Assembly (NCBI GenBank): GCA_905221605.1
Contig: CAJNDS010002769.1
Coordinates: 214,854-278,853, forward strand
Direction: 5' to 3'
Length of the DNA stretch: 64,000 nt
Origin: Symbiodinium natans
Lineage: Eukaryota > Sar > Dinophyceae > Suessiales > Symbiodiniaceae
Both the position numbers and the translations under genes were made by a program. How positions within the stretch are numbered: the first letter of the stretch is position 1; every line of letters begins with the position of its first letter. Of the stretch, positions 28,592-38,130 are shown piece after piece. The notes under the pieces are model-generated. The model saw nothing but the letters and a program-made list of their open reading frames with translations, ran no database searches and was not told the origin of the DNA.

Positions 28592-28775
28592 AACTGCTCG
28601 GGCGTTGTTGACTGATCTTGGGTCCACGTTGAGGGCGGCCTGGCCTACTGCCCATTCGTGGCGATGCTGTATCGCGCCTTGGAGCACAGAACACGTGCTG
28701 GAGGTGCTGCAGAGCTTGCCGGCCAATTTCCGGCGCGTCCTACTACGCTGCCCAGCCTCGGCACGGCGAGGACAA
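28592..28775 (+). CDS. Longest well-bounded exon of the middle region
   Basis: Acceptor tattcactag, donor CAA|gtacgt. Phase 1/0, 61 codons: TARALLTDLGSTLRAAWPTA, HSWRCCIAPWSTEHVLEVLQ, SLPANFRRVLLRCPASARRG. Helical, leucine-rich. A minus-strand frame over 28455-28694 is its shadow. Confidence 0.6.
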
Positions 28776-28924
28776 GTACGTAGCCGGGCAGCAGCTGGAA
28801 CGCGCTCCCCACAACCAACAACCCTTCTCCAATCCTTTCAGGAACCCTACAACCTCCCTACAGCCTAAACCCCTAAGCCTGAGCCCCTAAACTACTCCCC
28901 CACTGCCCCCTTTCAGAACCTTAA

Positions 28925-29135
28925 ACCCTAAACCTTCAACCCTGAACCCCTAAACCCCGAGCTCTAAACCCAAAACCTTCAACCCCGAACTCTAAACCCT
29001 AAACCTTCAACCCCTAAATCCCAAACCCCAAACCCTAAACCCCTAAACCCCTAAACCCAAACCCCAAACCCCAAACCCTAAACCCTGAACCCTGAACCCT
29101 AAACCCTAAACCCCTAAACCCCAAACCCTAAACCC
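28925..29135. repeat. C-strand telomere-like array, degenerate
   Basis: CCCTAAA, CCCCTAAA and CTTCAACCC words upstream of the exon at 29154. Confidence 0.85.
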
Positions 29136-29153
29136 TAAACTTCCTACCGTCAG

Positions 29154-29239
29154 GCCCAACGCGGTGGCCTCGAGTTGCTGGCGCCAACTGTGGCCACCGC
29201 ACTGGCTGCCGAAGGAGGGGGGGGGGGGCTCCGAGGGGC
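29154..29239 (+). CDS. Exon candidate running into poly-G
   Basis: Acceptor ttcctaccgtcag, donor GGC|gtaggg. Phase 0/2, AQRGGLELLAPTVATALAAE then a glycine run from 11 G. Confidence 0.5.
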
Positions 29240-29244
29240 GTAGG

Positions 29245-29530
29245 GGTTTGGGGTTTAGGGTTTGGGGTTTAGGGGTTTGGGGTTTAGGGTTTGGGGTTTA
29301 GGGTTCGGGTTTAGGGTTTGGGGTTTTGGGTTTAGGGCTCGGGGTTTGGGGTTCGGGGTTTCGGGTTTCGGGTTTAGGGTTTGGGGTTTGGGGTTTAGGG
29401 TTTGGGGTTTAGGGTTTGGGGTTTAGGGTGTGGGGTTTGGGGTTTGGGGTTTAGGGTTTGGGGTTTAGGGTGTGGGGTTTGGGGTTTAGGGTTTAGGGTT
29501 GGGGTTTGGGGTTCAGGGCTTGGGGTTTGG
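29245..29530. repeat. TTTAGGG/TTTGGGG alternating array
   Basis: The two heptamers alternate fairly regularly, making a 14-bp higher-order unit. Confidence 0.9.
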
Positions 29531-29663
29531 GGAATGCCTAAACCCCAAGCCTGAAAGCCTACTTATTGGAACCAAGCAGCTAGGGCCCCTTGGAGGTTCA
29601 TGGTACTTATTCACCAACTATAACTGTACTAAGAACTGCACTTATAACCACATTAGGGCACTT

Positions 29664-29784
29664 AACTTTGCAGTGCTTGACTGTAACTTTAGATCCTTAG
29701 TTTTTGTTGGGTTTATTGGGTTTCTGAATATGGCAGCTAAAAAATTAATTTTTAGCTACCCTTCTGAGTGCAGCCAAGCAACTT
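29664..29784. mobile_element. MITE family K, copy 1 (nested)
   Basis: ACTGTAACTTTAGATCCTTA..GGTTTATTGGGTTTCT..AGCTACCCTTCTGAGTGCAG; about 85% like 45517-45637. Confidence 0.7.
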
Positions 29785-29828
29785 AAGGGCCTCCTAAGTG
29801 GGTTATAAGTACAGTTCTAATTGGTTCA

Positions 29829-29942
29829 CCCAGAGGGTCCATGTGTAGTACTATTATGGAATTAGGTACCCCAAAACCCTATTTCGTGTGGTTTTTGGGT
29901 ACCTAAGTCCATAATGGTACTACAAATGGACCCTCTGGGTTA
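29829..29942. mobile_element. MITE family L (nested)
   Basis: CCCAGAGGGTCCATGTGTAG / CTACAAATGGACCCTCTGGG and an inner GGTACC symmetry. Confidence 0.8.
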
Positions 29943-30090
29943 ATAAGTGCCGTGGACCTCCAAGCCGTATTTAAGGTGGGTTTGCCTGCCTGGCCTTTGG
30001 TGGGGGAAGAGGGGCGTGAGGTACCCCTGCAGGCCTAAAGAATCCCTTACATCGAAACCATAAACCTAACCCTAAACCCTAAACCCTAAA

Positions 30091-30213
30091 CTGCCAAGGG
30101 CTCCCCAAGCCCACATGGAACGAATGCACGCAGGCGACGCGCTTGGGACTTTGGCATCGTTTATGACCCCCCAGGCGGAGCTTCTGCTTCGTGTTTTGCT
30201 CCCTAAACCCTAA
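30091..30213 (+). CDS. Exon candidate between C-strand arrays
   Basis: 40 codons to TAA: LPRAPQAHMERMHAGDALGT, LASFMTPQAELLLRVLLPKP. The last residues are already telomeric repeat, so a GC donor or true stop near 30201 is likely. Confidence 0.4.
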   Translation: MPRAPQAHMERMHAGDALGTLASFMTPQAELLLRVLLPKP

Positions 30214-30517
30214 ACCCTATGAGGGTCTTGTTGCTTTGCAAGGTCCTTTTGGGGGGGGGGGGAGGGGAGCATCCTTTACAACCCTAAGGCCCAAGGGCAA
30301 AGGCTGTTTGGGTTTGAGGACTTTATGCAATTCTGAGCACGTGGGAATCCAAGCCCAGGCGTTGCTGGGCGATTCTTTGAGATGAGTGGAGCCCGCATTC
30401 ACGAAACCTCATCCCCATGATCCACTCAAGAGGTGAGCCCAAACCCTAAACCCTAAACCCCTAAACCCTAAACCCTCAAACCTAAACCCTGAACCCTAAA
30501 CCCTGGCTGGGCTGGAG

Positions 30518-30593
30518 GACCGCGTTGTGTGGTGCGAGTTGGCGGCTTGCCCGCGCGGCGGCGAAGCGCCACCGAGCTGGCTTTAGCGGGAGG
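30518..30593 (+). CDS. Exon candidate
   Basis: Acceptor gggctggag, donor AGG|gtttag. Phase 1/0, TALCGASWRLARAAAKRHRA, then GFSGR. Confidence 0.5.
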
Positions 30594-30594
30594 G

Positions 30595-30705
30595 TTTAGG
30601 GTTTAGGGTTTAGGGTTTAGGGTTTAGGGTTTAGGGTTTAGGGTTTAGGGTTTAGGGTTTAGGGTTTAGGGTTTAGGGTTTAGGGTTTAGGGTGAAGGGT
30701 TTATG
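30595..30705. repeat. G-strand telomere-like array
   Basis: About 14 clean TTTAGGG units immediately 3' of the exon. Confidence 0.9.
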
Positions 30706-30737
30706 CGGGCCCAAGGTTCACGTTTGAAGGATTCACT

Positions 30738-30914
30738 TTGGGATGTTCCCATTATACTACGAGTCCTTAGTCGGGATGAGAATGGGGTTTAGGGTTTAGG
30801 GTTTAGGGTTTAGGGTTTAGGGTTTGAGGTTTGAGGTTTGAGGTTTGAGGTTTACGGTTTAGGGTTTAGGGTGCGATCATTGAAGGACTGTTAGTGTTAG
30901 GGGGAGCATCCCAA
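30738..30914. mobile_element. MITE family E, copy 4, with a telomere-like array inside
   Basis: TTGGGATGTTCCC / GGGGGAGCATCCCAA. Between the halves lie 90 bp of TTTAGGG/TTTGAGG repeats. Confidence 0.75.
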
Positions 30915-31059
30915 CGTTCAACCTTACGGCTTAGGCTTTGGGGGCTTGGGTGATACATGGCGGGTTTTTACCCTCGCAAAAAGCCGATAGACCGAAATAC
31001 CGTGTCGGGCCTAAACCCTAAACCGTAAACACTAAACCCCAAACCCTAAACCCAAAAAG

Positions 31060-31140
31060 AGAAATGCAAGGTTTCCATCATCATTGGCTTGGTGCCGCGA
31101 TGGCGAGGTCACACGACTGCAGCCATTGAGCTTGGGGAAG
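31060..31140 (+). CDS. Exon candidate with GC donor from the C-strand repeat
   Basis: Acceptor cccaaaaag, GC donor GAAG|gcccta. Phase 2/1, KCKVSIIIGLVPRWRGHTTA, then AIELGE. Confidence 0.5.
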
Positions 31141-31294
31141 GCCCTAAACCCCAAACCCTAAACCCTAAACCCCAAACCCCGAGTAGCCCTAAACCCTAAA
31201 CCCTAAACCCTAAACCTTAAACCCTGGGTTTGGGGTTGAGGGCTAGGGGTTAGGGCTAGAGGGTTTAACAGGGTTTTTAGGGTTTAGAGGGTTT

Positions 31295-31740
31295 GTAGGG
31301 ATTAGAGGGTTTAGAGGGTTTAGAGGGTTTAGAGGGTTTAGAGGGTTTAGAGGCTTTAGGTTTTTTTGGGTTTAGTGTTTAGGGTGTTAGGAAACTTGGG
31401 CTTGCGAGGCGTCAGCACCAACAAAAAAACCCTGTGCCCCTTTCCAGACAGACTCCAAAACCCTAAATAGCCCTAAGTCTTGAACCCAAGGCCCTAAGCC
31501 CTAAATGAACCCCAAACCCTAAACCCCAAACCCCCCTAAGTAGCCCCAAACCCCAAACCCGAAAACCTAAAACCCTAAACCCTACCTACGTAGCCCTAAA
31601 CCCTAAACCCTAAACCCGAAACCCCCCAACCCTAAACCGCAAGTTCCCAAACCCCAAGTAGCCCTAAACCCTAAACCGTAACCCTAAACCCTAAACCCTA
31701 AACCCTAAACCCTAAGCCCTAAACCCTAAACCCTAAACCC
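31295..31740. repeat. TTTAGAGGG array, then C-strand arrays
   Basis: GGGTTTAGA units at 31295-31360, an unassigned 130 bp, then CCCTAAA/CCCCAAA blocks punctuated by AGTAGCC or CGTAGCC. Confidence 0.85.
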
Positions 31741-31749
31741 TAAACCCAG

Positions 31750-31816
31750 GCACTCTTGGAAGCCGCCCCACTCCGGGCGCCGCTGTTGCGCGGCCTGGCG
31801 GAGCGGCTCAAGGACG
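31750..31816 (+). CDS. Exon candidate
   Basis: Acceptor taaacccag, donor G|gtcggg. Phase 0/1, ALLEAAPLRAPLLRGLAERL, then KD: amphipathic helix. Confidence 0.6.
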
Positions 31817-31819
31817 GTC

Positions 31820-32500
31820 GGGGTTTAGGGTTTAGGGTTTAGGGTTTAGGGGTTAGGGGTTAGGGGTTAGGGTTCAGGGTTTTAGGGTTTAGGGTTTAGG
31901 GTGTAGGGTTTAGCATTTTTTGGGATTTAGGGCTTACGGTTTCGGGTATGGGGGATTGGGGTTGAGGGTTTCGGGTTTCGGGTTTGAGGTTTTGGGAGTT
32001 TTAGGGGTTTAGGGTTTGGGTTTAGGGGTTTGGGGTTTAGGGTTGCGGGTTGAGGTCTAGGGTTTAGGGGTTAGAGTTTAGGGGTTTAGGGTTCAGGGTT
32101 TAGGATTTAGGGCTTGGGGTTTAGGGTTTGGGGTGTAGGGTTTCGGTTTGAGGTTTGGGGTTTACGGGTGTAGGGTTGGGGGTTTTTGTGGTTTAGGGTT
32201 CAGGGTTTGGGGTTTTGGGGGGTGCGGGGCAGAGGGTTGAGGTTTAGGGTGCAGGGTTCGGGGTTTTGCGGGTTTGGGGCTTAGGGTTTCGGTTTTGAGG
32301 TTTAGGGTTTAGGGTTTGGGGTTTAGGGTTTAGGGTTCGAAGTTTAGGGTTTGAAGTTCCGGGTTCAGGGTTTGAGGTCTAGGGTTTAGGGTTTCGGGGT
32401 GGAGGTCTCGGGTTTAGGATTTCGGGTTTAAGGTTTAGGGTTGGGGTTTTTGGGGTCGAGGTTTTGGGGTTTAGGGTTGAGGGTTTGGGGGTTTGGGGGT
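31820..32500. repeat. Long degenerate G-strand array
   Basis: TTTAGGG, TTTGGGG, TTTCGGG, TTCAGGG mixtures. Frames on both strands here are repeat artefacts. Confidence 0.85.
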
Positions 32501-32820
32501 TTAGGGTTGAGTTTTTTTCTTTTTGTTTTTGTTTGGGGCTTAGGGGTTTGATTGTTGAGGGGTTTAGGGGTTTAGGGTCTATACCTAGGTTTAGCCCACC
32601 TTCTTGGATTGCAGTGTGTTTTTTTGTTGTGCTGTTGCTAGGCTTTGGTGGGTCAGACAATGGAGGCGCGTGTTGGGATGAGGGGTTTAGGCTGGAAGCA
32701 GCAAGGGGACTTCGTGTTGTGGTTTCACCAACCGTCACCTCTAACTGTACTAAACCCTAAACCCTAAACCCTAAACCCTAAACCCTAAACCTTAAACCCT
32801 CCTGTGACCTTGCGTGCCAG

Positions 32821-32887
32821 GACGCCCTCCATGACGCCCAGGGTGAAGAGGAAAGGAAACCCAAGAAGCGTAACTGGTCAGCAAGCC
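32821..32887 (+). CDS. Exon candidate
   Basis: Acceptor ccttgcgtgccag, donor C|gttagg (earlier option gtcagc at 32877). Phase 0/1, DALHDAQGEERKPKKRNWSA: charged. Confidence 0.55.
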
Positions 32888-33006
32888 GTTAGGGTTTAGG
32901 GTTTAGGGCTTAGGGCTTCGGGCTTAGGGCTTAGGGTTTAGGGTTTAGGGTTTAGGGTTTAGGGTTTAGGGTTTATGTACGTTTTAAGGGTTGTGCCCCT
33001 AAAGGT

Positions 33007-33116
33007 TCCCCCTAATATACTCCTACTATGGCCCTTACACTACCTTAAGGATCTTTGAAAAAGGGTCCACCAGAACCCAAGGAGGCATCCTTATAGGGTC
33101 CAAGGTACAAACCCTA
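33007..33116. mobile_element. MITE family F, copy 2
   Basis: Matches 6148-6254 over its length, including AATATACTCCTA and GGGTCCAAGGTA. Followed by a tandem duplication of an ~85-bp block (33125-33255). Confidence 0.7.
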
Positions 33117-33370
33117 GACAGGAGTGGTTTAGGGTTCTTTCAGGTTTGGGAGTTCCTTGGTGTTTAGGGTTTAGGTTTTAGAGTTTAGGGTTCTTTGGGT
33201 TTGGGAGTTCTTTGGTGTTTAGGGTTTAGGTTTTAGAGTTTAGGGTCTAGGGTTCAGGGTTTCGTGCTTTTTGGACTTTCGGGCGTTCGGGAATTAGACA
33301 AGGTTTGGGGTTCCGGGTGCCATTTATCCACAGCTTTGTGGGCGTATAGTAAATTATGCCTCACGAGCAG

Positions 33371-33439
33371 GACTGCCAAAGCCAAAATTTGAAGGAGTTA
33401 CCGGTGGCAACCCTCATGTGCCGCCCCCTCAAGCCCTGA
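33371..33439 (+). CDS. Exon candidate
   Basis: Acceptor tcacgagcag. 0-frame DCQSQNLKELPVATLMCRPL ends in TGA; the other good frame reads LPKPKFEGVTGGNPHVPPPQ. Confidence 0.35.
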   Translation, partial: DCQSQNLKELPVATLMCRPLKP

Positions 33440-33573
33440 ATCCCCAGCCCCTAACCCTAAACCCGAAGCCCTAAGCCCTAAGCCCTAAGCCCTAAGCCCT
33501 CTGCCCTATAAACCCTAAGCCCCTCCCCCTTAATCAACAAGCACACTTGTCGGGTTTAGGGTTTAGGGTTTAG

Positions 33574-33704
33574 GGCTAGGACACAGTGCAGGCCAGGCCC
33601 TTCTTGCCATTCTTTCGTGCTTGGTTGGGTTCCCTTCTAACGCCCCTTCAAACCCAAAAAAGGGCACCCTTTTCGTTCCTATGTTACTCTTGGGTCTAGT
33701 CATG
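33574..33704. mobile_element. MITE family A, copy 5
   Basis: Core CCCAAAAAAGGGCACCC and right end TGTTACTCTTGGGTCTAG; left end diverged. Confidence 0.55.
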
Positions 33705-34201
33705 TACACTACGAACCCTATCTATGAACCCTGCAAGCCCTGAAACCCTAACCCTAAGACCCAACAACCGCTGAACCCTGACAAGCCCTAACGTGTGTAG
33801 GGTTTAGAGGCTTGTTGAACAAGCCTCTAAACCCTACACACCCTACAAACCCCAAAACCCCCTCTCAACCCTGTCAAAACACCCTAAACCCTAACCCTAA
33901 ACTCCCAAACCCTGTCTGTTGAAACCCTACCACCCCCCCCAAGCCTAACCCCTCTGACGCTACCCTGTGACAAGCCTATACCGCCTTATAAACACCCTTT
34001 GAGACCCTAAACCCTAAACCCTAAGAGGACCCTCTACGGCTCCCCCTCCAGAAAGTAGCTCTTGCGCCTACCTGGGTTTTGGAGTACTATACTTTAATAC
34101 TTTTTTTGGTTCTGGGTTCCTATTATAGTTACTTGTACCTAAAAAGTATATACTTTTTTTCCAGGGTCTACTCCAAAGGTGGGCTACTCTAAGCCTCGCA
34201 G

Positions 34202-34268
34202 CCGTAGCAGGCAAGCGCCAGGCAGCCTCCGGACAGTTGCAGATGCTGCAAGGCGTGCCTTCAAGAGG
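34202..34268 (+). CDS. Exon candidate
   Basis: Acceptor taagcctcgcag, donor AGG|gttttg. Phase 1/0, RSRQAPGSLRTVADAARRAF, then KR. Another frame is open. Confidence 0.45.
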
Positions 34269-34357
34269 GTTTTGGGGGAGTAGGGGCGAGTTAACCCTAA
34301 ACCCTAAACCCTAACCCCTAAACCCCTAACCCCTAAACCCTATACCCTAAACCGCAG

Positions 34358-34389
34358 TCAGCCCAAGACTCCCTGAGACACAAGCGTCC
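34358..34389 (+). CDS. Micro-exon candidate
   Basis: Acceptor taaaccgcag, good donor CC|gtgaga. Phase 0/2, SAQDSLRHKR. Confidence 0.45.
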
Positions 34390-34559
34390 GTGAGAAGTTT
34401 CTAAACCCTAAACCCTAAACCCTAAACCGGGGCCGTTTCCTAATTAGCCGACAGATGAACTTTAACCTTATGGGGTTTCCTTCCTTGTACCAAGAATATG
34501 AAGTTTAACCGTTTTATCCCTTGGTGATTGAAGAAGTAAGTACCCTCAGCCCCGATACC

Positions 34560-35025
34560 TACCCCCTAAACCCTAAACCCTAAACCTTAAGCCCTAAACC
34601 CTCAACTCCCTAACCCTATTCTGCATTCCGCATGCACAAGCCCCGTAAGACTCGAGGACTTTTTTGGGCCAAAGTGCCCGAAACCCGAAACCCTAAGCCC
34701 CAAACGCGAAACCCTAAGCCCGAAACCCTAAGCCCTACAGCTTAAACCGCAACCCTAAGCCCTAAAACCTAGGCCGTAAACCTAGGCCCTAAACCAACGC
34801 TGAGCCCAAAAACCTAAACCACTAAACCCCCCAAAGCCCAAAACCCCAAACCCCCAAAACTCTAAACCCCAAAACCTTACCGCTTGAGAACCTCAGCCCT
34901 CGACCCCCAACCCTCAACCTTAGGCCCAAACCCCTGAACCCCCCCTGAACCCCCCCTGAACCCCCCCTGAACCCCCCCTGAACCACTTAACCCTAAACCC
35001 TGAACCCTGAACCCTAAACCCCCTA
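34560..35025. repeat. Degenerate C-strand arrays
   Basis: CCCTAAA, CCCGAAA, CCTAGGC variants and six CCCCCCCTGAA units near 34935-34985. No exon seen. Confidence 0.8.
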
Positions 35026-35035
35026 AAAAGCGCAG

Positions 35036-35104
35036 GTGTCCTCACTGCCCTGCACGCCGCCCGCGCCGTGCCGCTGCGGGACACGCTCCCAGGGCCCCTC
35101 TTTT
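35036..35104 (+). CDS. Exon candidate
   Basis: Acceptor aaaagcgcag, donor T|gtgaag. Phase 2/1, VLTALHAARAVPLRDTLPGP, then LF. Confidence 0.5.
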
Positions 35105-35323
35105 GTGAAGGGACCCTCTTTTAGGGTTTAGGGTTTGGGGTTTAGGGTTTAGGGTTTAGGGTTGAAGGGACAAACACCCTCAACAACACTAAGAAGCCTA
35201 AACCCTAAACTCTACATGAAATCACTTCCTGAGCCCTCAGCCCTCGACCCTCTGCTTTCTAGTGCTTAGCATCTATGTGAAGTTTTAGGCCTCGATGAGT
35301 CTATACAGTGCTCCCTGGGTATA

Positions 35324-35482
35324 GTGGTGAGTGAATCTATAGGGTGTCATTGTGGGGATACGAGTGGTAAAGACCCCTACTTTGTGTGGACAACCTCGAA
35401 ATACACGCGCGGGGCAGCGGAGGACCTACCCACAGACGTCACTGTCCAGCTGTGCCTCGTATGCACACCGCGGATTCAGAAA
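35324..35482 (+). CDS. Cysteine-containing exon candidate
   Basis: Open across 53 codons to donor AAA|gtcagt; first codon GTG, so the true start is an unseen acceptor upstream. GCHCGDTSGKDPYFVWTTSK, then LCLVCTPRIQK: CxC and CxxC pairs could bind zinc. Confidence 0.5.
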
Positions 35483-35624
35483 GTCAGTGACCGCTGGTGT
35501 TTGGGATTTTTGCTCTCGTTGGGGAGGGGAGGCGGGAGCATACGATAGCCGTATATATGCGTACCCCTAAACCCCTAAACCCCCTAAATAAGCCTCCTAG
35601 ACCCTCTACTGTACTCTTTTGCAG

Positions 35625-35652
35625 CTGCAACAAGGTGCCCCCACCCTCCCGG
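35625..35652 (+). CDS. Micro-exon candidate
   Basis: Pyrimidine-rich acceptor tactcttttgcag, donor G|gtttag. Phase 0/1, LQQGAPTLP. Confidence 0.45.
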
Positions 35653-35771
35653 GTTTAGGTTGTAGGATTTAGGCCCTAAACTCTAAACCCTAAACCCTAA
35701 ACCCTGAACTCTAAACTCTAAACTCTAAACCGCAAGCTAAGGCCGCAACCCTAGAAGACTGAGGCTGCATC

Positions 35772-35829
35772 CCATTGGCCCTTAGTATGGTCCTTAACCC
35801 TTGTTTATGGGGATCCGACGTATGGGCCT
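35772..35829. mobile_element. MITE family G, copy 2
   Basis: GGCCCTTAGTATGGTCC / GTATGGGCC, 58 bp, abutting family E copy 5. Confidence 0.55.
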
Positions 35830-35971
35830 TGGGATGTTTAGGGTTTAAAGTTTAGGGTTTAGGGTTTAGGGTTTAGGGTTTAGGGTTTAGCTAACAGTCT
35901 TTAATCGGAATTAGAATAGGGAGTACTATAATCCTTGTTAAGGACTGTTAGTATAAGGGGGAACATCCCAA
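35829..35971. mobile_element. MITE family E, copy 5, with a telomere-like array inside
   Basis: Left GGGATGTTTAGGG: the array begins within the left terminus; right AAGGACTGTTAGTATAAGGG + GGAACATCCCAA. Confidence 0.7.
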
Positions 35972-35980
35972 TATGAGCCC

Positions 35981-36223
35981 TTAGAATGTATGCATAGAAG
36001 GGTTATAACAAGGGACCCAAATTGGAACGTAAGACACAGACGGCACAAACCCAAGAGAAACGCGCAGCTCCCTCAAAATAGCAAGCTCGAGACTTTTTAA
36101 TACGTCAATACATGAAGCCAAGAATTCACCCGAACGCCGTTCGTTAAATATAAAACCAAACCTAGACCCTAAACCCCAAACCCTAAGCACCCTGAATTGC
36201 CATTGGCAAGGATCGACGGCCAC
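35981..36223 (-). CDS. Minus-strand 80-codon open frame
   Basis: Reads FNERRSGEFLASCIDVLKSL, then ELAILRELRVSLGFVPSVSY. Balanced composition, but a + frame (GPKLERKTQTAQTQEKRAAP) and the + exon at 36211 overlap it. Confidence 0.3.
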   Translation of the reverse strand: MAVDPCQWQFRVLRVWGLGSRFGFIFNERRSGEFLASCIDVLKSLELAILRELRVSLGFVPSVSYVPIWVPCYNPSMHTF

Positions 36224-36298
36224 CTCTCGGCCGTCCGCGCGGCTGTGGGTGGGTCGGTCGAGTTGAGGTCCCTTTCACTGAGGCGCTTCGGGTGTGGT
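36211..36298 (+). CDS. Exon candidate
   Basis: Acceptor attggcaag, donor GGT|gtatat. Phase 1/0, IDGHLSAVRAAVGGSVELRS, then LSLRRFGCG. Confidence 0.45.
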
Positions 36299-36453
36299 GT
36301 ATATAGGGTTTAGGGTTGAGGGTTGAGGGTTGAGGGTTTAGGGTTTACAGCAACTTCAGGGGTGCTAGTAGTGTAGGGCTTCGGGTTGAGGATTTAGGGC
36401 TTAGGGTCTGTTCCCTTGGGGCCTGGTACAAATCGCCTCGTTGTCACGCGCAG

Positions 36454-36484
36454 GGCACCCACAAAAGGGCTCATAAGCGGCAAA
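36454..36484 (+). CDS. Small basic exon candidate
   Basis: Acceptor tcacgcgcag, donor A|gtgtga. Phase 0/1, GTHKRAHKRQ. Without splicing the frame ends four codons later in TAG. Confidence 0.4.
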
Positions 36485-36659
36485 GTGTGAAAGCTTAGGC
36501 CCTGCGCCCTAAGCTCTCTAGTTCTTCGTAGGGAACTAGGGAAAAAGCTACCTTATATCCCCAATACAACTTGTTTTAGGGGTTACTCAGTGTTGCGAGC
36601 TCTAAGATTCTCTACAACGCACCGTAGGCAAAGGGCCTCGGAAACCGTTTAGGGTGTTT

Positions 36660-36880
36660 GAGGATCCAGATACGGCCCCTTTCCCCCCTCCCCCTCGTTT
36701 TTTGATTGTTTTTTGTTTATTTAAATTTATTTATTATATTTACTTTTTTGTTTTGTGTTATTTATGAGCATTATTCTTATTTTTTATTTTCATTTTTAAA
36801 TGTTTTTTGGGGTTGGTTCCCTCAGAACTTACAACTTATCATCCCTTTCAAACTCCTAAACCCCAAGCCCTAAATCCAGT
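36660..36880. other. T-rich stretch
   Basis: TTTATTTT-type low-complexity DNA, no gene seen. Confidence 0.6.
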
Positions 36881-37071
36881 TCTCTTCTTGCGCTGCGACC
36901 TAGTGGTGAGGAGATCTGGATGAGAGTGTCATTTCGGCTGTAGGGTTTAGGGCGTGGGCCCTAAAAGTCATAACGGGTTCCGGGATTAGCATTTAGCTTA
37001 AATGGATGAAGCAAGTTTTGTGTCAATGGGTTAAGGGTTAGGGTTAGGGCTACTTGGTTAAGGGTTAAAAG

Positions 37072-37161
37072 TTGGGATGTTCCCCCTTGCACGACCAGTC
37101 CTTAATAAGGGGGTACTGTAATCCCTTTCAAGGACTGTTAGTATAAGGGGGAACATCCCAA
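37072..37161. mobile_element. MITE family E, copy 6
   Basis: TTGGGATGTTCCCCCTTG / AAGGGGGAACATCCCAA with AGTCCTTAA / AAGGACTG inside. Ends 8 bp before the exon at 37170. Confidence 0.85.
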
Positions 37162-37169
37162 GTTGAAAG

Positions 37170-37219
37170 GCTTTCGCGCGTTTTGGTTGGCCGCCCAGCT
37201 GAACTCGTGGTGCCCTTAG
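37170..37219 (+). CDS. Exon candidate after a MITE
   Basis: Acceptor gttgaaag, donor G|gtttgg. Phase 1/1, LSRVLVGRPAELVVPL. Confidence 0.45.
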
Positions 37220-37242
37220 GTTTGGGCGCGGGATTGCCTCAG

Positions 37243-37308
37243 CCTAGCCACTTCGAGGATCTTCTGCGACCCTTAAACTACGCCGCCTTTTTCAGGCCTT
37301 TGTTTTCG
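37243..37308 (+). CDS. Exon candidate
   Basis: Acceptor ttgcctcag, donor TCG|gttggg. Phase 0/0, PSHFEDLLRPLNYAAFFRPL, then FS. Only 23 nt after the previous candidate and out of phase with it, so at most one is right as drawn. Confidence 0.4.
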
Positions 37309-37390
37309 GTTGGGTGACGGTGAGGGTGGAGTTCGACTTAAACCCTGAAACCCTCAAATCTTCAACCGGAAACCCTGAAACTTGGAGCAG

Positions 37391-37489
37391 ATGCTTCTCT
37401 TCATTGTCCCCAAGTCACAGGGAGTTTGGACGGTAGACCCCATGTCGGAATTCATCGTGCTGCTGCTACTTTTGGTCATCATAAACTGA
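37391..37489 (+). CDS. Hydrophobic exon candidate with stop
   Basis: Acceptor cttggagcag then MLLFIVPKSQGVWTVDPMSE, FIVLLLLLVIIN, TGA. The C-terminal 12 residues could be a membrane anchor. Confidence 0.45.
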   Translation: MLLFIVPKSQGVWTVDPMSEFIVLLLLLVIIN

Positions 37490-37531
37490 CGGGAATATGA
37501 GCAATTGGCTATATGTCAATAAGGTTCTAAC

Positions 37532-37643
37532 CCAGACCCCTGGGAGGATCCAAGAAGTAGAACCCCCAACTTGCGCCCTATACGACATTTAGGTCATTCT
37601 TAGCAGCCCTTAAGGGATCATTTTTTGGATCCTCCCAGACCCC
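37532..37643. mobile_element. MITE family I, copy 1
   Basis: AGACCCCTGGGAGGATCCAA / TTGGATCCTCCCAGACCCC; inner GGTCATTCTTAGCAGCCCTT. Confidence 0.8.
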
Positions 37644-37863
37644 TGTTCAGGGATTAGGGATTAGGGTTTGAGTTTAGGGTTTAGGGCTTCGGGCTTAGGG
37701 TTTAGGGTTTAGGGTTTAGGGCTTGGGGCTTAGGGCTTAGGGCTTAGGGCTTAGGGTTTAGGGATGTAGCCTGGGAAGGAGCTTCAGCGACCTCCTTCAC
37801 AGGCCAGTCTGGGGTACTAGAAGGCTTTCTTGGGGCAGCCCTTCCCAAGCCATGCAACCACTT

Positions 37864-37985
37864 ACTTGGAGGATCAGGGTGCCTGTAACCCAAACATTTC
37901 TGCACGTATAAGCCCCCGAAGCCCTCGAAGGAGGTTTTCAGTAGACTGATAATTAGGGTTGTAAGTACCCTTGAACCTCCACGTA
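37864..37985. mobile_element. MITE family C, copy 5 (degraded)
   Basis: ACTTGGAGGATCAGGGTGCC / AAGTACCCTTGAACCTCC; 120 bp with diverged centre. Confidence 0.5.
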
Positions 37986-38009
37986 AGCCCAAATCAACCC
38001 TAAACCCAA

Positions 38010-38130
38010 CACTCACAACACTCACAACACTCTCAACACTCTCAACACTCTCAACACTCTCAACCCTCTCAACCCTCTCAACCCTCTCAACCCTCTCAAC
38101 CCTCTCAACCCTAAACCCTAAACCCTAAAC
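38010..38130. repeat. CTCAACACT / CTCAACCCT array
   Basis: Decamers CTCAACACTC change to CTCAACCCTC and then to CCCTAAA heptamers. Confidence 0.9.

Larger units (their letters stand above)
29589..29965. mobile_element. MITE family C, copy 4, carrying two nested elements
   Basis: Outer termini CCTTGGAGGTTCATGGTACT / GGACCTCCAAG. Interior interrupted by family K (29664-29784) and family L (29829-29942). Confidence 0.8.

Noticed and set aside
31820-32760. Frames of about 100-119 codons on either strand
   Set aside because: Degenerate telomeric repeat; peptides are strings of NPKP or GFRV.
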